64,000 nt of DNA from Blastopirellula sp. J2-11 (lineage in GTDB: Bacteria > Planctomycetota > Planctomycetia > Pirellulales > Pirellulaceae). Positions 27,838-36,042 of the stretch are shown one piece after another. The DNA lies in NCBI RefSeq assembly GCF_024584705.1, contig NZ_CP097384.1:5022001-5086000 (forward strand), read 5' to 3'. The position numbers and the translations under genes were made by a program. Numbering within the stretch: the stretch's first letter is position 1; every line of letters starts with the position of its first letter. The notes beneath the pieces are model-generated. The model saw only the letters and a program-made list of their open reading frames with translations, was not told where the DNA came from and made no database searches.

Positions 27838-30471
27838 ATGCAACATCGCATCTTAGTTGTCGACGATTCTCCGCTTGTTCAGGAGGAACTACGAGACTTG
27901 CTCGATTCGACTTACGAAGTCGCCGTTGCATCCAACGTGCATGAATGCCGCGAAATAGTCGAGAGCTTTCTGCCACATTTGATCTTGCTTGACTTGCAAT
28001 TGCCCGATGGCGACGGCCACGATCTTTGCGAAGAGTTGCGTCGCATGAAATGCTGCGACTTGGCGCAAATTCTTATCTTCAGCAGCACAGATGACTCGGC
28101 GAAACGGCTTGCTCTCTTCAATAGCGGAGCGGTCGACTTCCTCCTGAAGACGATCAACCGCCACGAGTTGCTCGCCAAAATCCAGGTCCACTTGCGACTG
28201 CAAGATGCGATCTATCGTGCCGAAAGCGCTGAAGACAAGCTGCAAAAATATTCCCACGAGCTGGAACGAATCGTCGATTCGCGCGCTCAAGCGATTGAAG
28301 CGACGCAAGATATCGCCGTGTTCGCCCTGGCGAAGCTCGCCGACTCGCGTGATGTGGAGACCGGCGAACACCTGGTCCGCATGCGCGCATATTCGCAGAT
28401 CCTAGCCGAACAACTGCATTGCAATAGTGAATACAGCGACGAAATTGACGAAGCTTTTCTGTCCGATCTCTATCGTTCCAGTCCGTTGCATGATATCGGA
28501 AAAGTCGGCATCAGTGACGCAATTTTGTTAAAACCGGGTCGCCTGACTCCGGACGAATACGAAGTGATGAAAGGGCATGCCGAAATCGGAGCCCAAACGT
28601 TGGATGAAGTCGCTCGCAGCAGTTCCAAGGGAGACTTCTTTCGCATGGCGGCCCAGGTCGCTCGCCATCATCATGAACGCTGGGATGGCGCCGGATATCC
28701 TGAGGGCCTCAAAGGCCGCGACATTCCGCTGTGCGCTCGAATTGTCGCGGTCGCCGACGTCTTTGACGCGCTGACATCTAAACGGGTCTACAAAGAAGCG
28801 TTTGAGGTTCAGAACGCCTACGAGATGATCGTTTCGGAAAGCGGTAAACACTTTGATCCAACCGTCGTCCAGGCGTTCGTCGCTTGCTTTGACAAGTTCT
28901 CGATGATCGCACGACGAACATCGAATGCTAACAACTCGAACTCCGATCGCCGTCTGGCGACGCCCCGTTTTCGTCAGACGCTGGAATACGCCGCTTCGCC
29001 GATCTCGACCAACCCGAAGGTGTTGGTCATTGAAGACGATTTGAACATGGGACAGTTGATTGAATCATGGCTGTCCGAAGCTGGATATGAAGTCACGACC
29101 TGCGGCGACGCCGCCTCTGCGTTGCGTGTGATTCAGACCAACCAACCCCAGTACGTCATTACCGACTGGATGATGCCGACCATCGATGGCGAAACGGTCT
29201 GCCGCTGGACGCGGGATGCGCTGTTGACTCATTATATCTATACGATCGTCATTACTGCGGACACGCGCCCCGAGACAAGACTACGCGCCTTCCACGCCGG
29301 CGCTGATGACTTTATGCCCAAACCATTGGATCGTAACGAACTGCTGGCCCGCTTGCACGCTGCATCGCGCGTGGTCGCGCTCGAAAATCGTCCGGCTGGG
29401 CTGTCCCGCAATGATCCGCTCACCGGGCTGGCGACGCGTCGTCAATTAGACGAACAACTTGAACGTGAATGGTTTCGAGCGATTCGCTATCATCTGCCGC
29501 TGTCGTGCATCGTGCTCGACGTGGATGGATTCGAAGAAATCAATGACCGATATGGCTATGAAGCAGGCGACCAGGTAATCCAACGCATCGCCCAGGTCGT
29601 GCAAGGTCATACGCGATTGACCGACTATGTCTGTCGTTTGGCAGGCGATCGCTTTTTGATCGCCATGGTCGAATCAAACGAATCCCAAGCTGCGCAGTTT
29701 GCGGAGCGTCTTTGCAAAGTGCTCGCAGGCAGCGCTGTCACCATCGATGGACAAACACTGACAACGACCGCCAGTTTTGGGGTCGCGCAGACCCATGCCG
29801 ATACGACCAACTTAGATAAGTTAATTCAATTAGCCGAAGAAGCGATTGTGATCGCAAAACAGCTAGGGCGCAATCGAGTCGTTCGTCGTTCTGCGACCAT
29901 CCAATCGGCTGAATTGCCGAACCCGGTGAAGGAGTGGGGCACGCCGCTGGCGAATGCTTTGGCTCATGATGTGATGACCTCTCCGATTGTGACGCTGCAA
30001 GAAAGCGATACGGCGCGCAGCGCTCTACGCTTCCTGCTGCGTTATCGGATCAACTCGGCGCCGGTCGTCGATCGCAACGGCATGCTGTGCGGCGTGCTGT
30101 CGGAAAAAGACCTGATGAGTCATATGACCGACGTCGCCCGTTGGGATCAGCCAATTCGCTCGTCGATGAGTTCCGACGTCGTTTACTTTGAAGAAGACGA
30201 CACGGCCGAAACAATCTACAACTTCTTGAACCGCGCATCGATTCGTCGTGTGGTTGTTGTGCGCGAAGGTCGCCCGACCGGAGTGATCAGCCGCGGTTCG
30301 CTATTGCGTTGGTTCAATCGCCTGCAAGACTTGGAGAGCGATAATCAAGCGAACGAATCGCTGGAAAATCGCCCCGACGCCGAACTTGCCGAGAGCGTCA
30401 GCAATCTGTTGAAAGAGCTCGAGCAATCGATTTCGCTGGAACTAGCTCATGGGACGTCGAACGCCCGTTAA
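27838..30471 (+). CDS. Composite response regulator REC-HD-GYP-REC-GGDEF(degenerate)-CBS-CBS
   Basis: This 877-residue protein starts at the ATG at 27838 (MQHRILVVDDS). Its modules are a receiver with D52 (LLDLQLPDGDG), a short coiled coil, and an HD-GYP phosphodiesterase domain at about 150-350 with HDIGKVG at 218 and HHERWDGAGYP around 286. A second receiver follows at about 392-515 (D443 in ITDWMMP), then a GGDEF-like domain at about 530-680 whose signature reads AGDRF at 602-606, and two CBS repeats at about 711-840. The HD-GYP site is complete, so c-di-GMP hydrolysis is expected. The GGDEF site has lost key residues and is probably regulatory. CBS pairs bind adenylates. Its 3' end overlaps the convergent gene by 30 bp. 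Confidence 0.93.
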   Translation: MQHRILVVDDSPLVQEELRDLLDSTYEVAVASNVHECREIVESFLPHLILLDLQLPDGDGHDLCEELRRMKCCDLAQILIFSSTDDSAKRLALFNSGAVDFLLKTINRHELLAKIQVHLRLQDAIYRAESAEDKLQKYSHELERIVDSRAQAIEATQDIAVFALAKLADSRDVETGEHLVRMRAYSQILAEQLHCNSEYSDEIDEAFLSDLYRSSPLHDIGKVGISDAILLKPGRLTPDEYEVMKGHAEIGAQTLDEVARSSSKGDFFRMAAQVARHHHERWDGAGYPEGLKGRDIPLCARIVAVADVFDALTSKRVYKEAFEVQNAYEMIVSESGKHFDPTVVQAFVACFDKFSMIARRTSNANNSNSDRRLATPRFRQTLEYAASPISTNPKVLVIEDDLNMGQLIESWLSEAGYEVTTCGDAASALRVIQTNQPQYVITDWMMPTIDGETVCRWTRDALLTHYIYTIVITADTRPETRLRAFHAGADDFMPKPLDRNELLARLHAASRVVALENRPAGLSRNDPLTGLATRRQLDEQLEREWFRAIRYHLPLSCIVLDVDGFEEINDRYGYEAGDQVIQRIAQVVQGHTRLTDYVCRLAGDRFLIAMVESNESQAAQFAERLCKVLAGSAVTIDGQTLTTTASFGVAQTHADTTNLDKLIQLAEEAIVIAKQLGRNRVVRRSATIQSAELPNPVKEWGTPLANALAHDVMTSPIVTLQESDTARSALRFLLRYRINSAPVVDRNGMLCGVLSEKDLMSHMTDVARWDQPIRSSMSSDVVYFEEDDTAETIYNFLNRASIRRVVVVREGRPTGVISRGSLLRWFNRLQDLESDNQANESLENRPDAELAESVSNLLKELEQSISLELAHGTSNAR

Positions 30472-31146
30472 AAATGTTTGCGCCAGATCGGCGATCAACG
30501 TTCGCCATGCGTCCGTATCTGCGACCAATCGCTGATTGACCTCCAGTTCGACGCCAACATATTGATCGACCGTATATTTCTGTCGCAGCGAAGTTGTCAG
30601 CCCGTCCGCTTTTCCCAGGTAAGGATAGTTCAGACGGACTCGCATATCGGTTCGCAAGGCCACCAACCGCGCTCGCCAAGCGGCGCAAAACGACTTTTCG
30701 CCGGGTCGCCGCGGATCGTACAACAACCCAATCTCGGCGGTTCGCACTTCGCCGTTCAGCTCTGGCGTAAACGTGTGCAGCGACAGATGAATCACACGTC
30801 GCCCGGCATCGTAGAAATCAGCGATCGCCTTTTCGACTTCGGTTCGATAAGGCGTATAGTACTGAGCCAGGATCGCCTGCTTTTCATCAGCAGACAGATC
30901 CCGCGTGAACTCGGAAAAGAGGCTTGCATGACCAAGAGAACGATTCAGTTCGACCACCAACCGTGATACCGTCGCCGTAATGAGCGGCGCTCCGGTCGAA
31001 CGTTGAAATGCGCCCGCCATCTCCAGCGATCCGGGATCCCAGCCGCGATGCGACGCCAAGACCTGCTCGGCGTCGCGAAAATAGGGTTGATACTCTGCCG
31101 GCACATCGTTGCCGCCATGCTCACACGAAAGAACAACCGCATCCAT
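30442..31146 (-). CDS. N-formylglutamate amidohydrolase family protein
   Basis: This 234-residue protein contains the family signatures: VVLSCEHGGNDVPAEYQPYF at the start, HRGWDPGSLEMA, LVVELNRSLGHASLF, and a late VHxxH-like HLSLHTFTPE. Homologues (HutG-type) release formate from N-formylglutamate in histidine degradation or from related N-formyl compounds. No other hut gene is nearby, so the substrate is uncertain. The gene's 3' end overlaps the response-regulator gene by 30 bp on the opposite strand. It is 18 bp downstream of the HEAT/haem gene start-to-stop axis and could be read through from it. Confidence 0.88.
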   Translation of the reverse strand: MDAVVLSCEHGGNDVPAEYQPYFRDAEQVLASHRGWDPGSLEMAGAFQRSTGAPLITATVSRLVVELNRSLGHASLFSEFTRDLSADEKQAILAQYYTPYRTEVEKAIADFYDAGRRVIHLSLHTFTPELNGEVRTAEIGLLYDPRRPGEKSFCAAWRARLVALRTDMRVRLNYPYLGKADGLTTSLRQKYTVDQYVGVELEVNQRLVADTDAWRTLIADLAQTFLTGVRRPMS

Positions 31147-31164
31147 ACGCTGGTTACTTTCCGA

Positions 31165-32928
31165 CTAGGCGCCGCTGACGACGGTGTACTCGGCATGCGA
31201 ATCAGCAGGCCGATCGACCGTCACACGCAACGTTTTCGCGGGGAACAACGCCGGATCAACGCGTAAATAGATCGCATGCTTGCCGGGTTCCAACTCGACC
31301 GCTTCCGGCTTTCCTTCCGGCAGCAGATCATCACCGACCCAAACGCAAACTCCAGTCGTCTCGTTCAGTCCAACTTGAACTTTACCGCCGACAACCACGT
31401 CGACTTCGGCCATTAGGTAAAGGACCGGTCGCTCGTCCGCCGTCAATTCAGCCAGCGGCAGCGCCCCTGCAAGCATTGCGTACGCCGGAGTCCAGGCATC
31501 CTCCGGCGCCTGGATGAGCAACTCTTCCAGTTCGCCGATCGTCGGCACGCCGGCGGCTAGTTCGGCCGGGGTTTCCGTCAACACGCGCCACCGCTGCACG
31601 GTCGGCTCGGTACGAATCTTGTATTCACCAGGCTTGCCGAGTTCCGAGATGAATCGCGCCAAATCGAGAAATTCGTCATGGGTCAGGAACTTCGCCAGCC
31701 CTTTCGGCATCAGCGAGCCGCCTTCTTTTTCGTCTTCGATATCGTCAACCGGAATCACGACCGCTTGGCCGCTCGCCTGTTTCATGATGACGCGATCATC
31801 ATCCTCTTCCGCGACGATGCCGGTGTAGACCTTGCCGTCAATCGTCAAAATGGTCCGCGTCGTGTAGGCCTCTTTGACCGCTTGTTCGGGATACAAGATC
31901 GACGTGACGACATAATCAGCCGGACTGCTCCCCCCCACGGCGCTCAAATCGGGACCAATCTGGCCGCCGGCGCCGCTTAGCGAGTGACACTTGAAGCAGT
32001 TCAAATCGGCGCGGCGGAAGAGCGTTTCTCCGCGATGCGCGTCCCCTTTTTGCAAGACTTCAGCGGCGACCGCTTTGATTTCGTCGGCGGTCATAGTCGG
32101 CGCGTCGTCATCAATACCGGCCGCTTTTGAAAGTACAGTCACCAGTTCTGGATCGCTCCGACCTACGGCGAACATTTGCCGCAAGCACATCTTTGCGACA
32201 TCCGGCGTCAATTTGGTTTCGGCCAGAACGGCGCCCAATTTGGTCGGCCCTGATTGCTGGGCGAGAAAAGCGTCGATCATCACCGCCGGATCGGTCGAAG
32301 TATCGGCGCCAGCCAGAATTTTCCCGGCGATCATCGCTGCGTTGTCGACATCGACGTCGACCAATGCCGACGCGCCTAGATAGCGAACCGCCAACGGCTG
32401 ATTCGGCTGGGTCAATTTCTCCAACGTCTCGACCGCTTTCGGTCCGCCGATCATCGCCAGGCTGTTGACCGCCGCTTTTTTCAGTTTAGCGCCGGTCTTC
32501 TTTTCGGTCGCTAGTTTCGAGAGCGCGTCGAGCGAACCTTCCACTTTCCACAGACCGGCCAGTTCGACCGCGAGAGTTTGCGTTTTTCGATCGTCACTTT
32601 TCAGCAGCTCTCCGATCGCCGACAGATCGCCGGTAGGAACCGCATTACGACTCACGGCCGCTTCGTGCAGCGACTTCAGCGCGTCAGGTCGAACCGCCGC
32701 CGGAAAGCCATCCGGCTTGATCGCCATTTGAAAGACGAAAGCCAGGTTCTCGTCGTTGGCCCGTTTGCAAATCATATCGAGGACTTGCGGTAGACGCTGC
32801 TCGGTGATGCGACCGCTGTCGATCATCTTTACCATCGCGTCGACGCTCCCTTGCGCCGAGACCGAGGAAACCATTAGCAAGAGAGCGAAACTCGCCGTCG
32901 TCAGCAAGCTGAAGTGACGGAAACTCAT
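31165..32928 (-). CDS. Secreted HEAT-repeat protein with C-terminal haem-binding domain
   Basis: This 587-residue protein starts at an ATG at 32928; the longer frame adds unrelated residues. A signal peptide covers 1-25 (SLLTTASFALLLMVSSVSA). HEAT-type helical repeats fill about 60-250. The haem-binding domain has CFKCHSLSGAGGQIGPDLS, with C311-H315, followed by PEQAVKEAYTTRTILTIDG. This matches the planctomycete/verrucomicrobial putative haem-binding domain. A C-terminal beta region of about 120 residues is not recognised. It lies 97 bp after the PVC dehydrogenase gene, its likely redox partner: electrons could pass from the propeller protein to this c-type haem (inference). Confidence 0.9.
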   Translation of the reverse strand: MSFRHFSLLTTASFALLLMVSSVSAQGSVDAMVKMIDSGRITEQRLPQVLDMICKRANDENLAFVFQMAIKPDGFPAAVRPDALKSLHEAAVSRNAVPTGDLSAIGELLKSDDRKTQTLAVELAGLWKVEGSLDALSKLATEKKTGAKLKKAAVNSLAMIGGPKAVETLEKLTQPNQPLAVRYLGASALVDVDVDNAAMIAGKILAGADTSTDPAVMIDAFLAQQSGPTKLGAVLAETKLTPDVAKMCLRQMFAVGRSDPELVTVLSKAAGIDDDAPTMTADEIKAVAAEVLQKGDAHRGETLFRRADLNCFKCHSLSGAGGQIGPDLSAVGGSSPADYVVTSILYPEQAVKEAYTTRTILTIDGKVYTGIVAEEDDDRVIMKQASGQAVVIPVDDIEDEKEGGSLMPKGLAKFLTHDEFLDLARFISELGKPGEYKIRTEPTVQRWRVLTETPAELAAGVPTIGELEELLIQAPEDAWTPAYAMLAGALPLAELTADERPVLYLMAEVDVVVGGKVQVGLNETTGVCVWVGDDLLPEGKPEAVELEPGKHAIYLRVDPALFPAKTLRVTVDRPADSHAEYTVVSGA

Positions 32929-33025
32929 AGATCGAACCTTTTGAGGGTATTCGTTGCGTAATTGAAAAGAGCCACCCGAACCAGGTCCGGGTGACTCCGT
33001 CATGATCACCAAGCGTTTGCGGCAA

Positions 33026-35626
33026 CTAGTTTTTGGCGCCAACGCGACCTTCAAGCGTCTTGATCGTTTCGCCCAACGTGTACTCCAGGTAATAGTCCTG
33101 GTCGTAGGCGAGCGATTCCAAGGCGATATCGAGAGCTTCCTGCGTATCAAAGAAACTCAACGCACGAACTGCTTCCAAGCGAACGCGAGGGTTCTCGTCG
33201 TTCACTTGCGATTGCAACATCGCGAGCGGTTCCTCGACCTGATCTCGCCAATAGCACAGGACGCGCGTCGCAGCAGCGCGGGCTCGCGGATCAGAGGCAC
33301 GCAGCAACTTGGCCAGCAGGTCCTGGTCGACCATGTCAAGATTCTGCTTTACCCAGAGCGCTTCCAACAAGTTGTGTTCGTACAACTTATCATTCGCGTC
33401 CAATCCAGCGATCCACTTGGCCAATTCGGCGTCGACCTGTTGAGCGTCACGCTCACGCAATTCGCGACGAACGCGATAACGCGTGCGGTACTCGTACGAC
33501 TTCAGCAATTCCAACAAATTCGGAATCGACTCGCCGGCGATCTTGGCCGGTTTGACCAAGTCATTGCCGGTGTAGGTGATGCGCCAGATACGGCCATGCG
33601 TGTTGTCTCGTTTCGGGTCGCGAACCGAGTGCTGCATATGACCAACCAGCGGGTTGTACCAGTCAACGATGTACAACGCGCCATCCGGACCAAACTGCAA
33701 ATCGACCGGGCGGAAGTTGAGGTCCGAAGACTGCAACAGCGGTTCGACCGGGTCGGCGGCGAAGCCCGAACCATCCTCTTTCATCTTGTACTGCAACACG
33801 CCTTGGAAGCCGATGCAGTTGTTCAGCAGGTAATTGCCTTGGGCCGACTCTGGGAAGTTGCGGCTTGAAACAAATTCGCAACCCGAAGTAGGACGCCACT
33901 GCTTTTTCAAAAATTGCTTCATCCCCGGGTGCTTGTTGGGGTAATCGACATCGCCGCTAAAGCCGGCGGCAAAGTAGTTGGCTCCGCCCGATGCGTCGGC
34001 GACAAAGTCTTGTCCCCAATCATCAAACGTATGCCCCCACGGATTGGCGAATGAATAGGAAACGAAGATGTCGACCTTGGCGGTCAACGGTTCGTAGCGA
34101 AAAACGCCTGCGTTTTTAACACGCGATGGACCGTACGGAGTTTCGATTTGCGTGTGGTGGAATGTTCCTTCCTGGAAGTACAACGCGCCGCCGGGTCCCC
34201 ACGTGAAGGCGCTCAGCGAGTGGTGCGAGTCGGCCGAGTCAAAACCGTGCAGCAGATAGGTTTTGACGTCCGCTTTGTCGTCACCGTCGGTATCCTTCAA
34301 AAAGATCAAGTTCGGCTGAGCAGCGACGTAGGCGCCGCCATCCCCCAACTCCAAACCGGTCGGCAGATGCAGACCATCGGCGAACACCGTCTTCTTGTCC
34401 GCTTTGCCGTCACCGTTGGTGTCTTCAAAGATCAAGATCTTGTCATCGACCGGAGTTCCCGGCAGATACATCGGATAGCTTTCCATCGTTGCGACCCACA
34501 AACGCCCCTTCGCGTCGAAAGCGAACTGAACGGGGTTACGCAGTTCCGGAAAGTCTTGCTCCGAAGCGAACAGATTGATCTCGTAGCCTTCCGGCAACTT
34601 GAAGCTTTTCAGCGCTTCTTCGGGCGTGTCAAATGAGATCGGACGATCGACATTGGATTCGATTTTGGTGAACTCACCGGTACCCGAATCTTCGATCTTC
34701 GCCGGAACATCTTTGCCGGCGGCGACCGCCCAGATACGTTGATCGCGCACTGCGATCATCTTGCGGAGCTTTTCAAATTCGGCCGGAAAGTTGACGACGC
34801 CAAACGGATTCTTCCGTCCGCCGTAAATGTAAAAGCCGTTGACCGCGCGATGGTCGTAATAGAATTGCAGATCTTTTTCAAAGACCTCGGCGTGCAGCTT
34901 CTCCAGATCGCATTTGTATTTGGGCGCCGCGCCAAACAAACCGGCGTCCAGAACTTCGGCGAACGCTTTGTAACCGTCATCGTTCAGATGAACGGTGTTG
35001 ATCGTCAGATCGGTGTCGGCCGCCAGCTTTTCTTTCATCGGAGCGTAAACGTCGACAAACACGACGTTGTTCGCTGCGGCGATCTTCTTCATCGCGGCGG
35101 CGTACAGTTCAATGTTCTTATTGTTCACTTGGCCGTTGGGCAACGTGCGGCTATGCAGATCTTCGTTCGGGATCGGCGAGACAATCACCAATTGCGGCGC
35201 TGATTCGCCGTTGTACTTGGTGGTCGAAGTCGTTTTGACGAACTTGGTGAAATCTTCTTCAAACTTCGGCAGTCCTCCCGGTCCGGCGAACGATTCGTTG
35301 AATCCGAAGAAGGCCAAGATCACGTCAGGCTTGTGATCTTCAAGATTGTGGCCATGATCTTGGAAATCTTTGCTGCGGGGACGCAGTTCGATTTCGTCCG
35401 CCGACCAGCCCAAGTTGCGAACCTGCAACTCTAATTCTGGAAAGCGAGCCTGCAACAAGGTTTCAAATCGCGGATAATACTGCATCCGCTCGGCTAGGGT
35501 GTTGCCGATATAGACGATCTTGTCCCTTTTTTTCAGCTCAAGCTTCGATTCGGCTCGAACCGCGCCGGCCAGCGAAATCGCAGCGGCGAACAGGGTCAGG
35601 GCAAATAACTTCGACGCCATCTTCAT
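33026..35626 (-). CDS. SGNH-like domain fused to PVC-type dehydrogenase beta-propeller and HEAT repeats
   Basis: This 866-residue protein has a signal peptide (1-25). An SGNH/GDSL-hydrolase-like domain covers about 35-235, with the block V histidine H213 (TINTVHLNDDGYKAF). A beta-propeller of the PVC membrane-bound dehydrogenase family covers about 345-700 (AFDAKGRLWVATMESYP, FEDTNGDGKADKKTVFADGL, DGALYIVDWYNPLVGHM). HEAT-like repeats fill about 730-860. The SGNH block I reads IGNTLAERM at 40-48, where a GDS serine is expected, so esterase activity is doubtful. It probably oxidises a sugar or alcohol outside the cytoplasm. It heads an operon with the haem protein. Confidence 0.92.
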   Translation of the reverse strand: MKMASKLFALTLFAAAISLAGAVRAESKLELKKRDKIVYIGNTLAERMQYYPRFETLLQARFPELELQVRNLGWSADEIELRPRSKDFQDHGHNLEDHKPDVILAFFGFNESFAGPGGLPKFEEDFTKFVKTTSTTKYNGESAPQLVIVSPIPNEDLHSRTLPNGQVNNKNIELYAAAMKKIAAANNVVFVDVYAPMKEKLAADTDLTINTVHLNDDGYKAFAEVLDAGLFGAAPKYKCDLEKLHAEVFEKDLQFYYDHRAVNGFYIYGGRKNPFGVVNFPAEFEKLRKMIAVRDQRIWAVAAGKDVPAKIEDSGTGEFTKIESNVDRPISFDTPEEALKSFKLPEGYEINLFASEQDFPELRNPVQFAFDAKGRLWVATMESYPMYLPGTPVDDKILIFEDTNGDGKADKKTVFADGLHLPTGLELGDGGAYVAAQPNLIFLKDTDGDDKADVKTYLLHGFDSADSHHSLSAFTWGPGGALYFQEGTFHHTQIETPYGPSRVKNAGVFRYEPLTAKVDIFVSYSFANPWGHTFDDWGQDFVADASGGANYFAAGFSGDVDYPNKHPGMKQFLKKQWRPTSGCEFVSSRNFPESAQGNYLLNNCIGFQGVLQYKMKEDGSGFAADPVEPLLQSSDLNFRPVDLQFGPDGALYIVDWYNPLVGHMQHSVRDPKRDNTHGRIWRITYTGNDLVKPAKIAGESIPNLLELLKSYEYRTRYRVRRELRERDAQQVDAELAKWIAGLDANDKLYEHNLLEALWVKQNLDMVDQDLLAKLLRASDPRARAAATRVLCYWRDQVEEPLAMLQSQVNDENPRVRLEAVRALSFFDTQEALDIALESLAYDQDYYLEYTLGETIKTLEGRVGAKN

Positions 35627-36042
35627 GAAATACTCTGCTCCGGCAATGTAGAAAAAAGGACGAATCGCACGGCGGCGAGGTCGTCGGGAGGGGGGGCCAA
35701 GTGTTGGCAGGAACGATGCGACCTGCGAACCCTCTCCATTGGGGTGGGGGACACAATTCTTCTATAATAACCTACCGCGCCAGCACGGGGGAAGCGTCGG
35801 CGACCAATTTCGGGCGGCTGGACGGCGGACATTTTCAAGGCGATGTCTGAATCAGCCGTAAAATTGCCGCAAAACAACAAAGTCCGCCGTCGGCTTGATA
35901 GCGCACCATCGTACTTTTCCGATCGAAGGCGACTCTTACCACGAGTTCGCGTTTAGAGCGCCAGATCATTCCCCGAAATTGGGACAAGAAGCACAAACAG
36001 CGGCTCCACGCCGATCTGTGCGAAAGAAATCATGCAAATTGG
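35627..36042. other. Intergenic region, no gene seen
   Basis: This 416-bp stretch between two minus-strand genes has no supported gene. It contains a GGGAGGGGGGGCC purine run near 35687-35699 and an AT-rich TTATTATAGAAG (minus strand) near 35760 that could be the -10 region of the PVC dehydrogenase operon. Confidence 0.4.

Noticed and set aside
33002-33868. 288-codon plus-strand open frame
   Set aside because: It is a shadow of the PVC dehydrogenase gene, whose propeller motifs lie on the minus strand.
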